5,279 bases of DNA from Ktedonobacterales bacterium (GTDB lineage Bacteria; Chloroflexota; Ktedonobacteria; Ktedonobacterales; JADMIN01): assembly GCA_025928125.1 (NCBI GenBank), contig JAICKD010000295.1:1-5279 (forward strand), given 5' to 3'. Position numbers and translations under genes: made by a program. How positions within the stretch are numbered: position 1 is the stretch's first letter; every line of letters starts with the position of its first letter. This document shows positions 1 to 4,686 of the stretch, one piece after another. Under the pieces are notes generated by a model. The model saw nothing but the letters and a program-made list of their open reading frames with translations, did not search any database and was not told the DNA's origin.

Positions 1-106
1 GCCAGGGCCAGCTATCCCGCACCTGGCGCGGGCAGCGCGTCTATCGCTGGGCGGCGACGCTATCACCATCCTATCACGCCCTGTCGCGCGCTGCCCCTAG
101 AACAAG

Positions 107-149
107 TTTTCCACAATTGGCAGAGGCTATCCACATCTGTGGTGGATAA
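107..149. promoter_or_regulatory. Cluster of three DnaA-box-like 9-mers
   Basis: TTTTCCACA at 107-115 fits the bacterial DnaA-box consensus TTWTNCACA exactly. CTATCCACA at 127-135 differs at the first base. On the minus strand, 141-149 reads TTATCCACC, which differs at the last base. The last two sites face each other, and TATCCAC (128-134) with GTGGATA (142-148) form a perfect 7-bp inverted repeat with a 7-nt loop. The cluster could be a DnaA-binding or titration site, an operator for another regulator, or a transcript hairpin. It is not evidence of an origin by itself, since no dnaA or dnaN gene and no AT-rich unwinding element is visible. Confidence 0.3.
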
Positions 150-246
150 AGACCCATGACGTCAAGGGCAGGCGTGTGGTGTAACCTGAATTGGAATATG
201 GTACTGATGGTTGCTATGCCAGAGTCGCGTGTGCGGTGTCGCGTCC

Positions 247-271
247 GGTCAGCCTGTATCAATTGCTGACC
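247..271. promoter_or_regulatory. Inverted repeat abutting the -35 box
   Basis: GGTCAGC (247-253) and GCTGACC (265-271) form a perfect 7-bp inverted repeat with an 11-bp spacer, a half-site spacing of about 18 bp centre to centre. The right arm ends at the base before the TTGACA of the promoter. Its centre lies about 48 bp upstream of the expected transcription start, a place where dimeric activators or repressors commonly bind. The regulator is unknown. The repeat is read directly; its role as an operator is inferred. Confidence 0.4.
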
Positions 272-300
272 TTGACACGCTTGGCCGTCGCTTCTATACT
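272..300 (+). promoter_or_regulatory. Sigma70-type promoter of the DAHP synthase leader
   Basis: TTGACA at 272-277 matches the -35 consensus in all six positions. TATACT at 295-300 matches the -10 consensus in five of six. The spacer is 17 bp, the optimum. The start of transcription would fall at about 306-308, giving an untranslated leader of about 350 nt before the DAHP synthase start at 661. A strong constitutive promoter feeding a leader with a terminator is the arrangement expected of attenuation control. Confidence 0.85.
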
Positions 301-305
301 CTGAC

Positions 306-353
306 ATGATGAGAGATGAAACTCAGCAGTCTGTTAATGTGGAGCCACTGTAG
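306..353 (+). CDS. Possible tiny upstream ORF (15 residues)
   Basis: An ATG-ATG start at the predicted transcription start opens a 15-codon frame (begins MMRDETQQ, ends NVEPL) closing with TAG at 351-353. That stop is followed directly by the ATG of the Tyr/Trp leader peptide in the same frame. There is no Shine-Dalgarno sequence, and if transcription starts at 306-308 it could only be translated as a leaderless message. If translated, its terminating ribosome would sit on the GGAG (341-344) and hand over to the leader peptide by stop-start coupling. It may equally be chance. Confidence 0.2.
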   Translation: MMRDETQQSVNVEPL

Positions 354-416
354 ATGTTGAGCCGCCACCGCGTTTGCGGGTATTGGTATTACTATTGGTA
401 TAGCCCTCCGGCCTGA
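354..416 (+). CDS. Tyr/Trp-rich attenuator leader peptide
   Basis: A 20-codon ORF starts at ATG 354 behind GGAG (341-344, 9-nt spacing) and ends at TGA 414-416. Residues 10-16 are Tyr-Trp-Tyr-Tyr-Tyr-Trp-Tyr, encoded at 381-401 as two copies of TATTGGTAT separated by TAC. Five Tyr and two Trp codons in a row are extremely unlikely by chance in such a short frame, and both amino acids are products of the pathway begun by the downstream DAHP synthase. By analogy with known amino acid leader peptides, the peptide itself would have no function. Ribosome stalling at these codons, when charged tRNA-Tyr or tRNA-Trp is scarce, would change folding of the RNA that follows and prevent termination at 472-502. 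There are no Phe codons, so phenylalanine should not be sensed. It lies about 50 nt after the predicted transcription start. Confidence 0.87.
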   Translation: MLSRHRVCGYWYYYWYSPPA

Positions 417-502
417 CGGATGGGCCGCAACGCTTGGCGGCGGCAAGACTGGCTCACGGCAGGTCGGAGGGAAAAGCAGAGGAAACGAACCTCTGCTTTT
501 TT
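404..502 (+). promoter_or_regulatory. Transcription attenuator of the DAHP synthase gene
   Basis: The leader-peptide end and the sequence after it contain competing pairings. CCCTCCGGCC (404-413), overlapping the last peptide codons, pairs with GGTCGGAGGG (462-471) over 10 bp with one G-U. Inside, GCCGC (424-428) pairs with GCGGC (437-441), which can alternatively pair with GCCGCCA (361-367) in the peptide coding region, via TGGCGGC at 435-441. The terminator follows immediately. A ribosome stalled at the last Tyr/Trp codons, or one resting at the stop, would cover 404-413 and free 462-471, so peptide translation should affect the fold. I could not find by eye one antiterminator that excludes the terminator stem, so the exact switching geometry is unresolved. 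Confidence 0.75.
472..502 (+). terminator. Intrinsic terminator within the leader
   Basis: AGCAGAGG (475-482) pairs perfectly with CCTCTGCT (490-497) around a 7-nt loop AAACGAA, and the stem can extend by three A-T pairs (472-474 with 498-500). A run of six T residues (497-502) follows. This is a strong Rho-independent terminator. It lies 158 nt before the DAHP synthase start codon and after the leader peptide, with no full gene ending upstream, so its natural role is conditional premature termination. Confidence 0.9.
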
Positions 503-505
503 GAT

Positions 506-561
506 GCCCGCGACCTTGCCGCCAGTGTCTCGTCTGTCGCGGGCTTCCGGTTTCCCGCGAC
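506..561 (+). promoter_or_regulatory. Two mutually exclusive hairpins sharing one arm
   Basis: TCGCGGGC (537-544) is perfectly complementary to GCCCGCGA (506-513). The overlapping GTCGCGGG (536-543) is also perfectly complementary to CCCGCGAC (554-561). Only one 8-bp helix can form at a time: the first closes a 23-nt loop, the second a 10-nt loop. The alternative partners lie in a 14-nt direct repeat with one mismatch (507-520 and 554-567). This bistable layout lies between the terminator and the DAHP synthase start, suggesting a second control layer or a transcription-paced refolding step. No ligand-binding riboswitch class was recognised. Confidence 0.45.
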
Positions 562-609
562 CTCGCCAATTGCTCCATCCCGTTGGTTGGAGTGAAACAA
601 TGTGCGAGC

Positions 610-636
610 GGCGTGTCAGGTTGACCCTGACGCGCC
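610..636 (+). promoter_or_regulatory. 11-bp hairpin upstream of the DAHP synthase RBS
   Basis: Bases 610-620 pair with 626-636 over 11 bp, with one G-U, closing a 5-nt loop TTGAC. The stem ends 11 nt before the GAGGGA ribosome binding site of the DAHP synthase gene. There is no T tract, so it is not a terminator. It may stabilise the message or hold the ribosome binding site single-stranded. Confidence 0.5.
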
Positions 637-647
637 AGACCGGAAGT

Positions 648-653
648 GAGGGA
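648..653 (+). promoter_or_regulatory. RBS that sets the DAHP synthase start
   Basis: GAGGGA lies 7 nt before ATG 661, good Shine-Dalgarno spacing. The in-frame GTG at 646-648 has only GGAA directly touching it, which is too close to work. The start is therefore ATG 661. Confidence 0.75.
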
Positions 654-660
654 TACTCGT

Positions 661-1740
661 ATGGTGGTTGTGCTGCGAGAGGATGCCTCGGCGGAGGAAC
701 GCCAGGCCGTCGACGCCTTGTTATCGGATAATGGAATCGCGGCGCGGGCGGTCCGCTGGGCGGAGCAAGACCTGTATATCCCCGAGACGGCGCTCACACC
801 GAGCCTCCAACAGACCCTGGCGGCGCTGCCAGCCGTGGAGCGGTGTCTCGCGGTCGAGTCGCCGTATGTCCTCGCCAGCCGCGAGCTACACCCCGAGAAG
901 TCGCTGGTGCGTGTCGGCCACGCCGTTTTTGGCGGCGCTGATCCTGTCCTGATCGCCGGGCCATGCTCGGTGGAGAATGAGGCGCAGATCAACGAGGCTG
1001 CCGAGGCCGCCGCGGCTTCGGGCGCGCAGGTGCTGCGTGGCGGCGGATTTAAGCCGCGGACCTCACCCTACAGCTTTCAGGGTCGCGGTCTCGAAGGCAT
1101 TCTGCTATTGGAGGCGGCGGGCGCGCGCGTCGGGCTGCCAGTCGTCACCGAGGTGATGGAGCCAGCGATGGCGGAGGTTGTCGCCGAGCACGCCGACATG
1201 CTCCAGGTGGGCAGCCGCAACATGCAGAACTTCCCGCTGCTGCGCGCTGTCGGTCGGACGGCCCGCCCGGTGATGCTGAAGCGCGGCTTCGCCTCGACGC
1301 TCGACGAGTGGCTGCTGGCGGCGGAGTACATTCTAGCCGAAGGCAACGCCCATGTGGTGCTCTGCGAGCGCGGTATTCGCGGCTTCGATACCCATACGCG
1401 CAACGTGCTCGATCTCGCCTGTGTGCCGCTGCTGGCGCGACTGACACATCTGCCGGTCATCGTGGACCCCAGCCACGCGACGGGCCACCGCGATTTGGTG
1501 CTGCCGATGGGTGTGGCGGCAATTGCCGCAGGCGCCGACGGGCTGATGGTCGAGATGCATCCGCGCCCGGATGAATCGCTCTCCGACGCCGAGCAGACGA
1601 TTGACGCCGCGACCCTGCGCGCGCTCGCCACCCAGGCGCACAGCGTCCGCGCCGCGCTGCTGGCCGCGCAATCCCAATCTCCCGACCAGCCAGAGCCATC
1701 CCCCGCGAAGACCCGCCAGCCCGCCGCACGCCTGGGCTAA
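661..1740 (+). CDS. aroF: 3-deoxy-7-phosphoheptulonate (DAHP) synthase, type I-beta
   Basis: The enzyme condenses phosphoenolpyruvate and erythrose 4-phosphate to DAHP, the first step of the cytosolic shikimate pathway to Trp, Tyr and Phe. From ATG 661 it has 359 residues. Residues 1 to about 70 form the small N-terminal ferredoxin/ACT-like domain (begins MVVVLRED) that mediates aromatic amino acid feedback in the Thermotoga maritima enzyme. The rest is the TIM barrel, with AGPCSVEN (99-106), LRGGGFKPRTSPYSFQG (125-141), QVGSRNMQNFPLL (182-194), LKRGF (206-210), DPSHATGHRD (269-278) and VEMHPRP (297-303). The metal ligands Cys102, His272, Glu298 and Asp309 fall at the same numbers as in T. 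maritima, which supports this start. A Pro/Gln/Ser-rich tail of about 25 residues follows the barrel. The gene follows the leader and attenuator. The symbol aroF is the usual one for the family and does not specify an isozyme. Confidence 0.96.
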   Translation: MVVVLREDASAEERQAVDALLSDNGIAARAVRWAEQDLYIPETALTPSLQQTLAALPAVERCLAVESPYVLASRELHPEKSLVRVGHAVFGGADPVLIAGPCSVENEAQINEAAEAAAASGAQVLRGGGFKPRTSPYSFQGRGLEGILLLEAAGARVGLPVVTEVMEPAMAEVVAEHADMLQVGSRNMQNFPLLRAVGRTARPVMLKRGFASTLDEWLLAAEYILAEGNAHVVLCERGIRGFDTHTRNVLDLACVPLLARLTHLPVIVDPSHATGHRDLVLPMGVAAIAAGADGLMVEMHPRPDESLSDAEQTIDAATLRALATQAHSVRAALLAAQSQSPDQPEPSPAKTRQPAARLG

Positions 1741-1822
1741 TTCGCCCGGATGCTGTAGAATGTCCGCGAACCGACAACGGCGTCGGAGCGGCATGGCATT
1801 GAGTTGGACTACGGGAGCGGGC

Positions 1823-2314
1823 ATGTCCGAGGATAGCACGAGCGAGATAGATGCGGCGAATCGTCCCAAAACAAAAGGCAAAAGGCGACGCTCGGTTGTC
1901 TGGCTGCTTGCTGTTTGCGCCTCCATATTTCTACCTTTGACGATGTTTGTGCAGTCTGTACTGAAGATATTAGAGGACGACAATGTTTTCACGACACCAC
2001 AAATTGTCTATGACATCTTGTTCTTTGTGAGCGCAGTAGTCTCCTTACCTGCTATGGCAATCGTCACGTGGATGTATCTGAAAAGGCATCCGAAACTGCT
2101 GAGCGAATGGGCGATCTGGCCGCTGGCCGCTGGCGCATTGATCATCATACCAGGCGTGATAGTGCTGGCGTCCGCAAATTTGTTCGTGCCGAATGTGTTA
2201 ACTGCTCAGCTCTGGATCATTCTGCTGTACGCGATTTTGGGAGCTGTTTGTGTCTCCATGTTCAGCATCGTCGTTTTGATGATCCGCATAGAATTTGGCC
2301 GAATCGAAATATAG
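1823..2314 (+). CDS. Unrecognised four-helix membrane protein
   Basis: I do not recognise a family. From ATG 1823 (GGAG at 1814-1817, 5-nt spacing) the protein has 163 residues: a polar N-terminus with a basic cluster KTKGKRRR (16-23), then four hydrophobic segments at about 24-46, 61-84, 97-120 and 128-154. The basic cluster suggests a cytoplasmic N-terminus, and the even helix number a cytoplasmic C-terminus. An in-frame ATG at 1793, with GGAG at 1785-1788 at only 4 nt and partly inside a small stem (1771-1775 with 1782-1786), would add ten residues and is less likely. The gene begins 82 nt after the DAHP synthase stop, with no clear terminator between. Its base composition is visibly more AT-rich than its neighbours, which hints at separate acquisition. 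No catalytic motif is visible. Confidence 0.75.
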   Translation: MSEDSTSEIDAANRPKTKGKRRRSVVWLLAVCASIFLPLTMFVQSVLKILEDDNVFTTPQIVYDILFFVSAVVSLPAMAIVTWMYLKRHPKLLSEWAIWPLAAGALIIIPGVIVLASANLFVPNVLTAQLWIILLYAILGAVCVSMFSIVVLMIRIEFGRIEI

Positions 2315-2360
2315 GCGTTACATTTCTCTCGATAATGAGCGATCAGCGAGGTGGGCTTGT

Positions 2361-2504
2361 ATGGCGGAACGTGGCGGTGACTCATCGGCTGAGGCGAATG
2401 AGCAAACTACTACGAATCCCAGGATGAGGGCCATTGCTACGTGGGTTCAGGCGGTAGTCGCCGTATCCAGTATTCTCGCGCGACGTGGTACAACAGTTTC
2501 ATAG
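2361..2504 (+). CDS. Small unrecognised protein (47 residues)
   Basis: ATG 2361 follows a good Shine-Dalgarno sequence, GAGGTGG (2348-2354), at 6 nt. The 47-residue product has a polar, acidic N-terminal half (MAERGGDSSAEANEQTTT), then a moderately hydrophobic segment ATWVQAVVAVSSIL at about 27-40, and a short basic end. It starts 46 nt after the membrane protein gene and shares its lower GC, so the two may be co-transcribed. The single short hydrophobic stretch recalls the N-terminus of small single-pass membrane proteins cut short after the helix. Neither other frame downstream restores a hydrophobic continuation. It could be a genuine small protein or a decayed remnant. Confidence 0.45.
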   Translation: MAERGGDSSAEANEQTTTNPRMRAIATWVQAVVAVSSILARRGTTVS

Positions 2505-2569
2505 GGAAACAACGTACCTGTAGCCACGACCATCCCCTGAGCGGGCAGCAGACTGGAGCAGCACACAGC

Positions 2570-3637
2570 ATGAGCACACCATTGATGGCTGGCATCAGCG
2601 CCAGAGTTGTCGAGACGCCGCGCCTACGCACCTACGCGCTGACGGCGGGTGATGAGAGCGGCACGCCGGTTGTCTTCGTCCATGGCAACGTCTCATCCGC
2701 GCGCTTTTTTGAAGAAACGATGCTGGCGATGCCGCCGGGTTACTGGTCGGTCGCGCCTGATCTGCGCGGCTTTGGCGAGAGCGAGACGAAGTCCGTGGAC
2801 GCCTCGCGTGGCCTGCGCGACTTCTCCGACGACCTGCGCACGTTTCTGGAGGCAGTCGGCCTGACGGGCGCGCGCAAGCCCCATCTGCTCGGTTGGTCGC
2901 TCGGCGGCGGAGTCGTCATGCAGTACGCGATTGACCATGCCGCAGACGTTGCCTCGATCACGCTGATGGATCCCATGTCGCCGTTCGGCTTTGGTGGGAC
3001 GAAAGACACGCATGGCGCGCCGTGCTGGCCAGATGCGGCTGGCTCCGGTGGCGGCACGGCCAACCCCGACTACGTCAAGCGGCTGAGCGAGGGCGACCGC
3101 AGCGAGGAATCGCCCAACTCGCCCCGCAACGTGATGAACGCCTTCTACTTCAAGCCGCCGTTCCGGGTCGCGCCAGAGCGTGAAGAGGTCTTCGTTGATG
3201 CGATGCTCCAGATGAAGGTGAGTCCCGAGAACTACCCCGGAGATATGCAGACCTCCGAGAACTGGCCCGGCGTCCGCCCCGGCGCGACTGGCGTGAACAA
3301 CGCCATCTCCGCCCGGCTTAATCTCGGCGGCTTCAGCGCGATCTCGCCACAGCCGCCCGTGCTCTGGATACGCGGCGCGGACGACCTGATCGTCTCGGAT
3401 AACTCCATGCTGGACTTTGGCACGCTCGGCAAGCTTGGCTACGTACCCGGCTGGCCCGGCGACGACGTCTTCCCATCGCAGCCGATGGTCTCGCAGATAC
3501 GCGCGGTCCTCGACCGCTACGCCACTGGCGGTGGGCGTTATACTGAGCTTGTGGTGGCTGACTGCGGTCACTCGCCGCATATCGAGAAGCCCGCGGATTT
3601 CCGCACAGCGTTCCTCGCGTTTCTCGCGGGCGCGTGA
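2570..3637 (+). CDS. Alpha/beta hydrolase
   Basis: A 355-residue serine hydrolase of the alpha/beta fold, probably cytosolic since no signal peptide is visible. VVFVHGN (34-40) carries the oxyanion-hole HG. APDLRGFGES (62-71) is the conserved strand-4 region. GWSLGG (108-113) holds the nucleophile Ser110. The acid is probably Asp271 or Asp272 in IRGADDLIVSD, and the base His334 in DCGHSPHIEKP. The roughly 120 residues between 135 and 255 form a large cap with an unusual Gly/Pro-rich stretch, making the protein longer than the usual 260-300 residue members. ATG 2570 has GGAG at 2555-2558 (11-nt spacing, rather long); Met6 (ATG 2585) is an alternative start. The cap sets specificity, so the substrate (ester, lactone or C-C bond) cannot be read. 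The neighbouring hydroxybutyrate dehydrogenase makes a hydroxyacid ester one possibility. Confidence 0.9.
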   Translation: MSTPLMAGISARVVETPRLRTYALTAGDESGTPVVFVHGNVSSARFFEETMLAMPPGYWSVAPDLRGFGESETKSVDASRGLRDFSDDLRTFLEAVGLTGARKPHLLGWSLGGGVVMQYAIDHAADVASITLMDPMSPFGFGGTKDTHGAPCWPDAAGSGGGTANPDYVKRLSEGDRSEESPNSPRNVMNAFYFKPPFRVAPEREEVFVDAMLQMKVSPENYPGDMQTSENWPGVRPGATGVNNAISARLNLGGFSAISPQPPVLWIRGADDLIVSDNSMLDFGTLGKLGYVPGWPGDDVFPSQPMVSQIRAVLDRYATGGGRYTELVVADCGHSPHIEKPADFRTAFLAFLAGA

Positions 3638-3671
3638 CCTGTCTGGTCATGCGTGCCTGGGATGTGCGCGT

Positions 3672-3773
3672 GCCGCAGGGCTTCAGCCTGCGGCTAATCC
3701 TACGGCATGCGTATCGCATTCAGGGTCGAGCGATCACGGTACGGGCAGGATTAGCCGCGGCATTCATGCCGCG
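3672..3773. repeat. REPIN-like nested palindromes
   Basis: GCCGCAGG (3672-3679) pairs with CCTGCGGC (3687-3694) around a 7-nt loop. GCGGCTAATCCT (3690-3701) has a perfect 12-bp inverted partner AGGATTAGCCGC (3747-3758) across a 45-nt spacer. The right partner runs into a second hairpin, CGCGGCA (3756-3762) with TGCCGCG (3767-3773), loop TTCA. A small hairpin ATGCG/CGCAT (3707-3711 with 3715-3719) lies in the spacer. Two GC-rich palindromes facing each other across a spacer is the design of REPINs, non-autonomous elements usually spread by a RAYT transposase. None is present in this window. Its dispersed status is inferred from form alone. Confidence 0.55.
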
Positions 3774-3811
3774 AAGTCGCTTCATTGCTGCACTCGCCCG
3801 GTTATCCATTA

Positions 3812-3832
3812 CTCCGGCCATTTATGGCCGAG
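3812..3832. repeat. Third short palindrome of the same style
   Basis: CGGCCA (3815-3820) pairs with TGGCCG (3825-3830) around loop TTTA; CT (3812-3813) and AG (3831-3832) can add two pairs with C3814 bulged. Its core, CATTTATG, resembles CATTCATG of the hairpin at 3756-3773, suggesting one family of palindromes. It sits just before the strong ribosome binding site of the dehydrogenase gene and could affect its mRNA 5' end. Confidence 0.5.
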
Positions 3833-3863
3833 ACTGATATTATCAACAAAAGGAGGACGCGAG

Positions 3864-4634
3864 ATGGCCGCTCTTGAGGGAAGGGTAGCGCTGGTCACCG
3901 GCGCGGCAAGTGGCATCGGGCTGGGGATTGCGCAGGCGCTGGCCGCCGAGGGCGCGCGGGTGACGCTGGCCGATCTGGACGCCGAGCGCGGCCAGGCAGA
4001 GGCGTCGAAGCTGGCGGGCGCGCGCTTCGTCTCCGCCGACCTGACGCAGAGCGACGGGTGCCGGAAACTCGTCGAGGATACCATCGCAACGTCGGGCAGG
4101 CTGGATATTCTGGTGAACAACGCGGGCGTGCAGCACGTCGCGCCAATCACCGAGTTCCCCGAGGCGAAGTGGCGCCAGTTAATCGAGCTGATGCTGACCG
4201 CGCCGTTTCTGCTGACCCAGGCGGCGCTGCCCGGCATGTACGAGCGGCGTTGGGGGCGCATCCTCAATGTCGGCTCGGTCCACTCGCTGCGGGCGTCGGC
4301 TTTCAAGTCGGCGTATGTCGCCGCCAAGCATGGTATCCTTGGTCTGACACGGGTTACCGCGCTGGAGGGTGCCGACTACGGCGTCACCTGCAACTGTCTC
4401 TGCCCGTCGTATGTGCGCACCGCGCTGGTGGAGAAGCAGATCGCCGATCAGGCGCGGGTCCACAATATCCCTGAGAGCGAGGTGGTCGAGAAGATCATGG
4501 TCGCCGAGGCGCCGATTCACCGGCTGCTGGAGCCATCGGAGGTGGCGGCCTATACCACATTCCTCTGCTCCGACGCGGCCAGCGGCATCACCGGCAGCGC
4601 GGTCACGATTGACTGCGGCTGGACGGCGCACTAA
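3864..4634 (+). CDS. bdhA: D-3-hydroxybutyrate dehydrogenase (SDR family)
   Basis: This cytosolic enzyme oxidises D-3-hydroxybutyrate to acetoacetate with NAD, a step in using polyhydroxybutyrate or ketone bodies. The 256-residue length is typical. The Rossmann motif TGAASGIG lies at 12-19, Asp37 at the end of strand 2 favours NAD over NADP, and NNAG lies at 85-88. Ser138, Tyr151 and Lys155 are the catalytic residues. Gln90, His140, Lys148 and Gln192 match, at a constant offset of four, the substrate carboxylate-binding residues of the Pseudomonas fragi enzyme, separating it from other SDRs such as acetoacetyl-CoA reductase. The fourth catalytic residue, usually Asn, is Met110 here. The C-terminus, DCGWTAH, differs slightly from the common DGGWTAQ. 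ATG 3864 follows AAGGAGG (3850-3856) at 7 nt, an excellent site. Probably co-transcribed with the hydrolase that follows. Confidence 0.93.
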   Translation: MAALEGRVALVTGAASGIGLGIAQALAAEGARVTLADLDAERGQAEASKLAGARFVSADLTQSDGCRKLVEDTIATSGRLDILVNNAGVQHVAPITEFPEAKWRQLIELMLTAPFLLTQAALPGMYERRWGRILNVGSVHSLRASAFKSAYVAAKHGILGLTRVTALEGADYGVTCNCLCPSYVRTALVEKQIADQARVHNIPESEVVEKIMVAEAPIHRLLEPSEVAAYTTFLCSDAASGITGSAVTIDCGWTAH

Positions 4635-4686
4635 CCAGCACTGAGCGAACACGAGCGGTGATATTGAGCGAGATGGAGGATTGAAC

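Larger units (their letters stand above)
1..271. other. Gene-free left edge
   Basis: I see no gene I can support here. The + strand frame beginning at base 3 stays open from the window edge to a TAA at 147-149, and the frame beginning at base 2 to a TAG at 98-100. Either could be the 3' end of an upstream gene, but neither gives a recognisable protein and third-position GC does not separate the frames clearly. The stretch has five CTATC pentamers (starting at 12, 41, 60, 71 and 127), the DnaA-box-like cluster at 107-149, an 8-bp palindrome TGACGTCA at 157-164, and the inverted repeat before the promoter. Confidence 0.5.

Noticed and set aside
74..307. Minus-strand 77-codon ORF at the left edge
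   Set aside because: No ribosome binding site or family resemblance, and it covers the promoter and the DnaA-like cluster.
306..660. T-box or another known riboswitch in the long aroF leader
   Set aside because: No T-box sequence resembling GGUGGNACCGCG and no recognisable riboswitch core; the Tyr/Trp leader peptide explains the terminator better.
294..992. Long minus-strand ORF across the aroF leader and 5' end
   Set aside because: It is antisense to the promoter, leader and aroF, has low-complexity Arg/Ser/Thr-rich content with no domain, and is explained by GC-rich codon shadowing.
2693..3580. 295-codon minus-strand ORF opposite the alpha/beta hydrolase
   Set aside because: The + strand frame has complete catalytic motifs and a ribosome binding site; the minus frame is Arg/Ala/His-rich without motifs.
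3635..3649. Small hairpin TGACC/GGTCA at the hydrolase stop codon as a terminator
   Set aside because: Only 5 bp and no T tract follows.
3672..3832. CRISPR array
   Set aside because: The palindromes differ in sequence and spacing and there are no regular direct repeats.
3835..3843. Extended -10 element TGATATTAT before the hydroxybutyrate dehydrogenase
   Set aside because: The -10 match is fair, but there is no -35 box at suitable spacing and the start would fall on the ribosome binding site, leaving about 14 nt of leader. Too weak to call.
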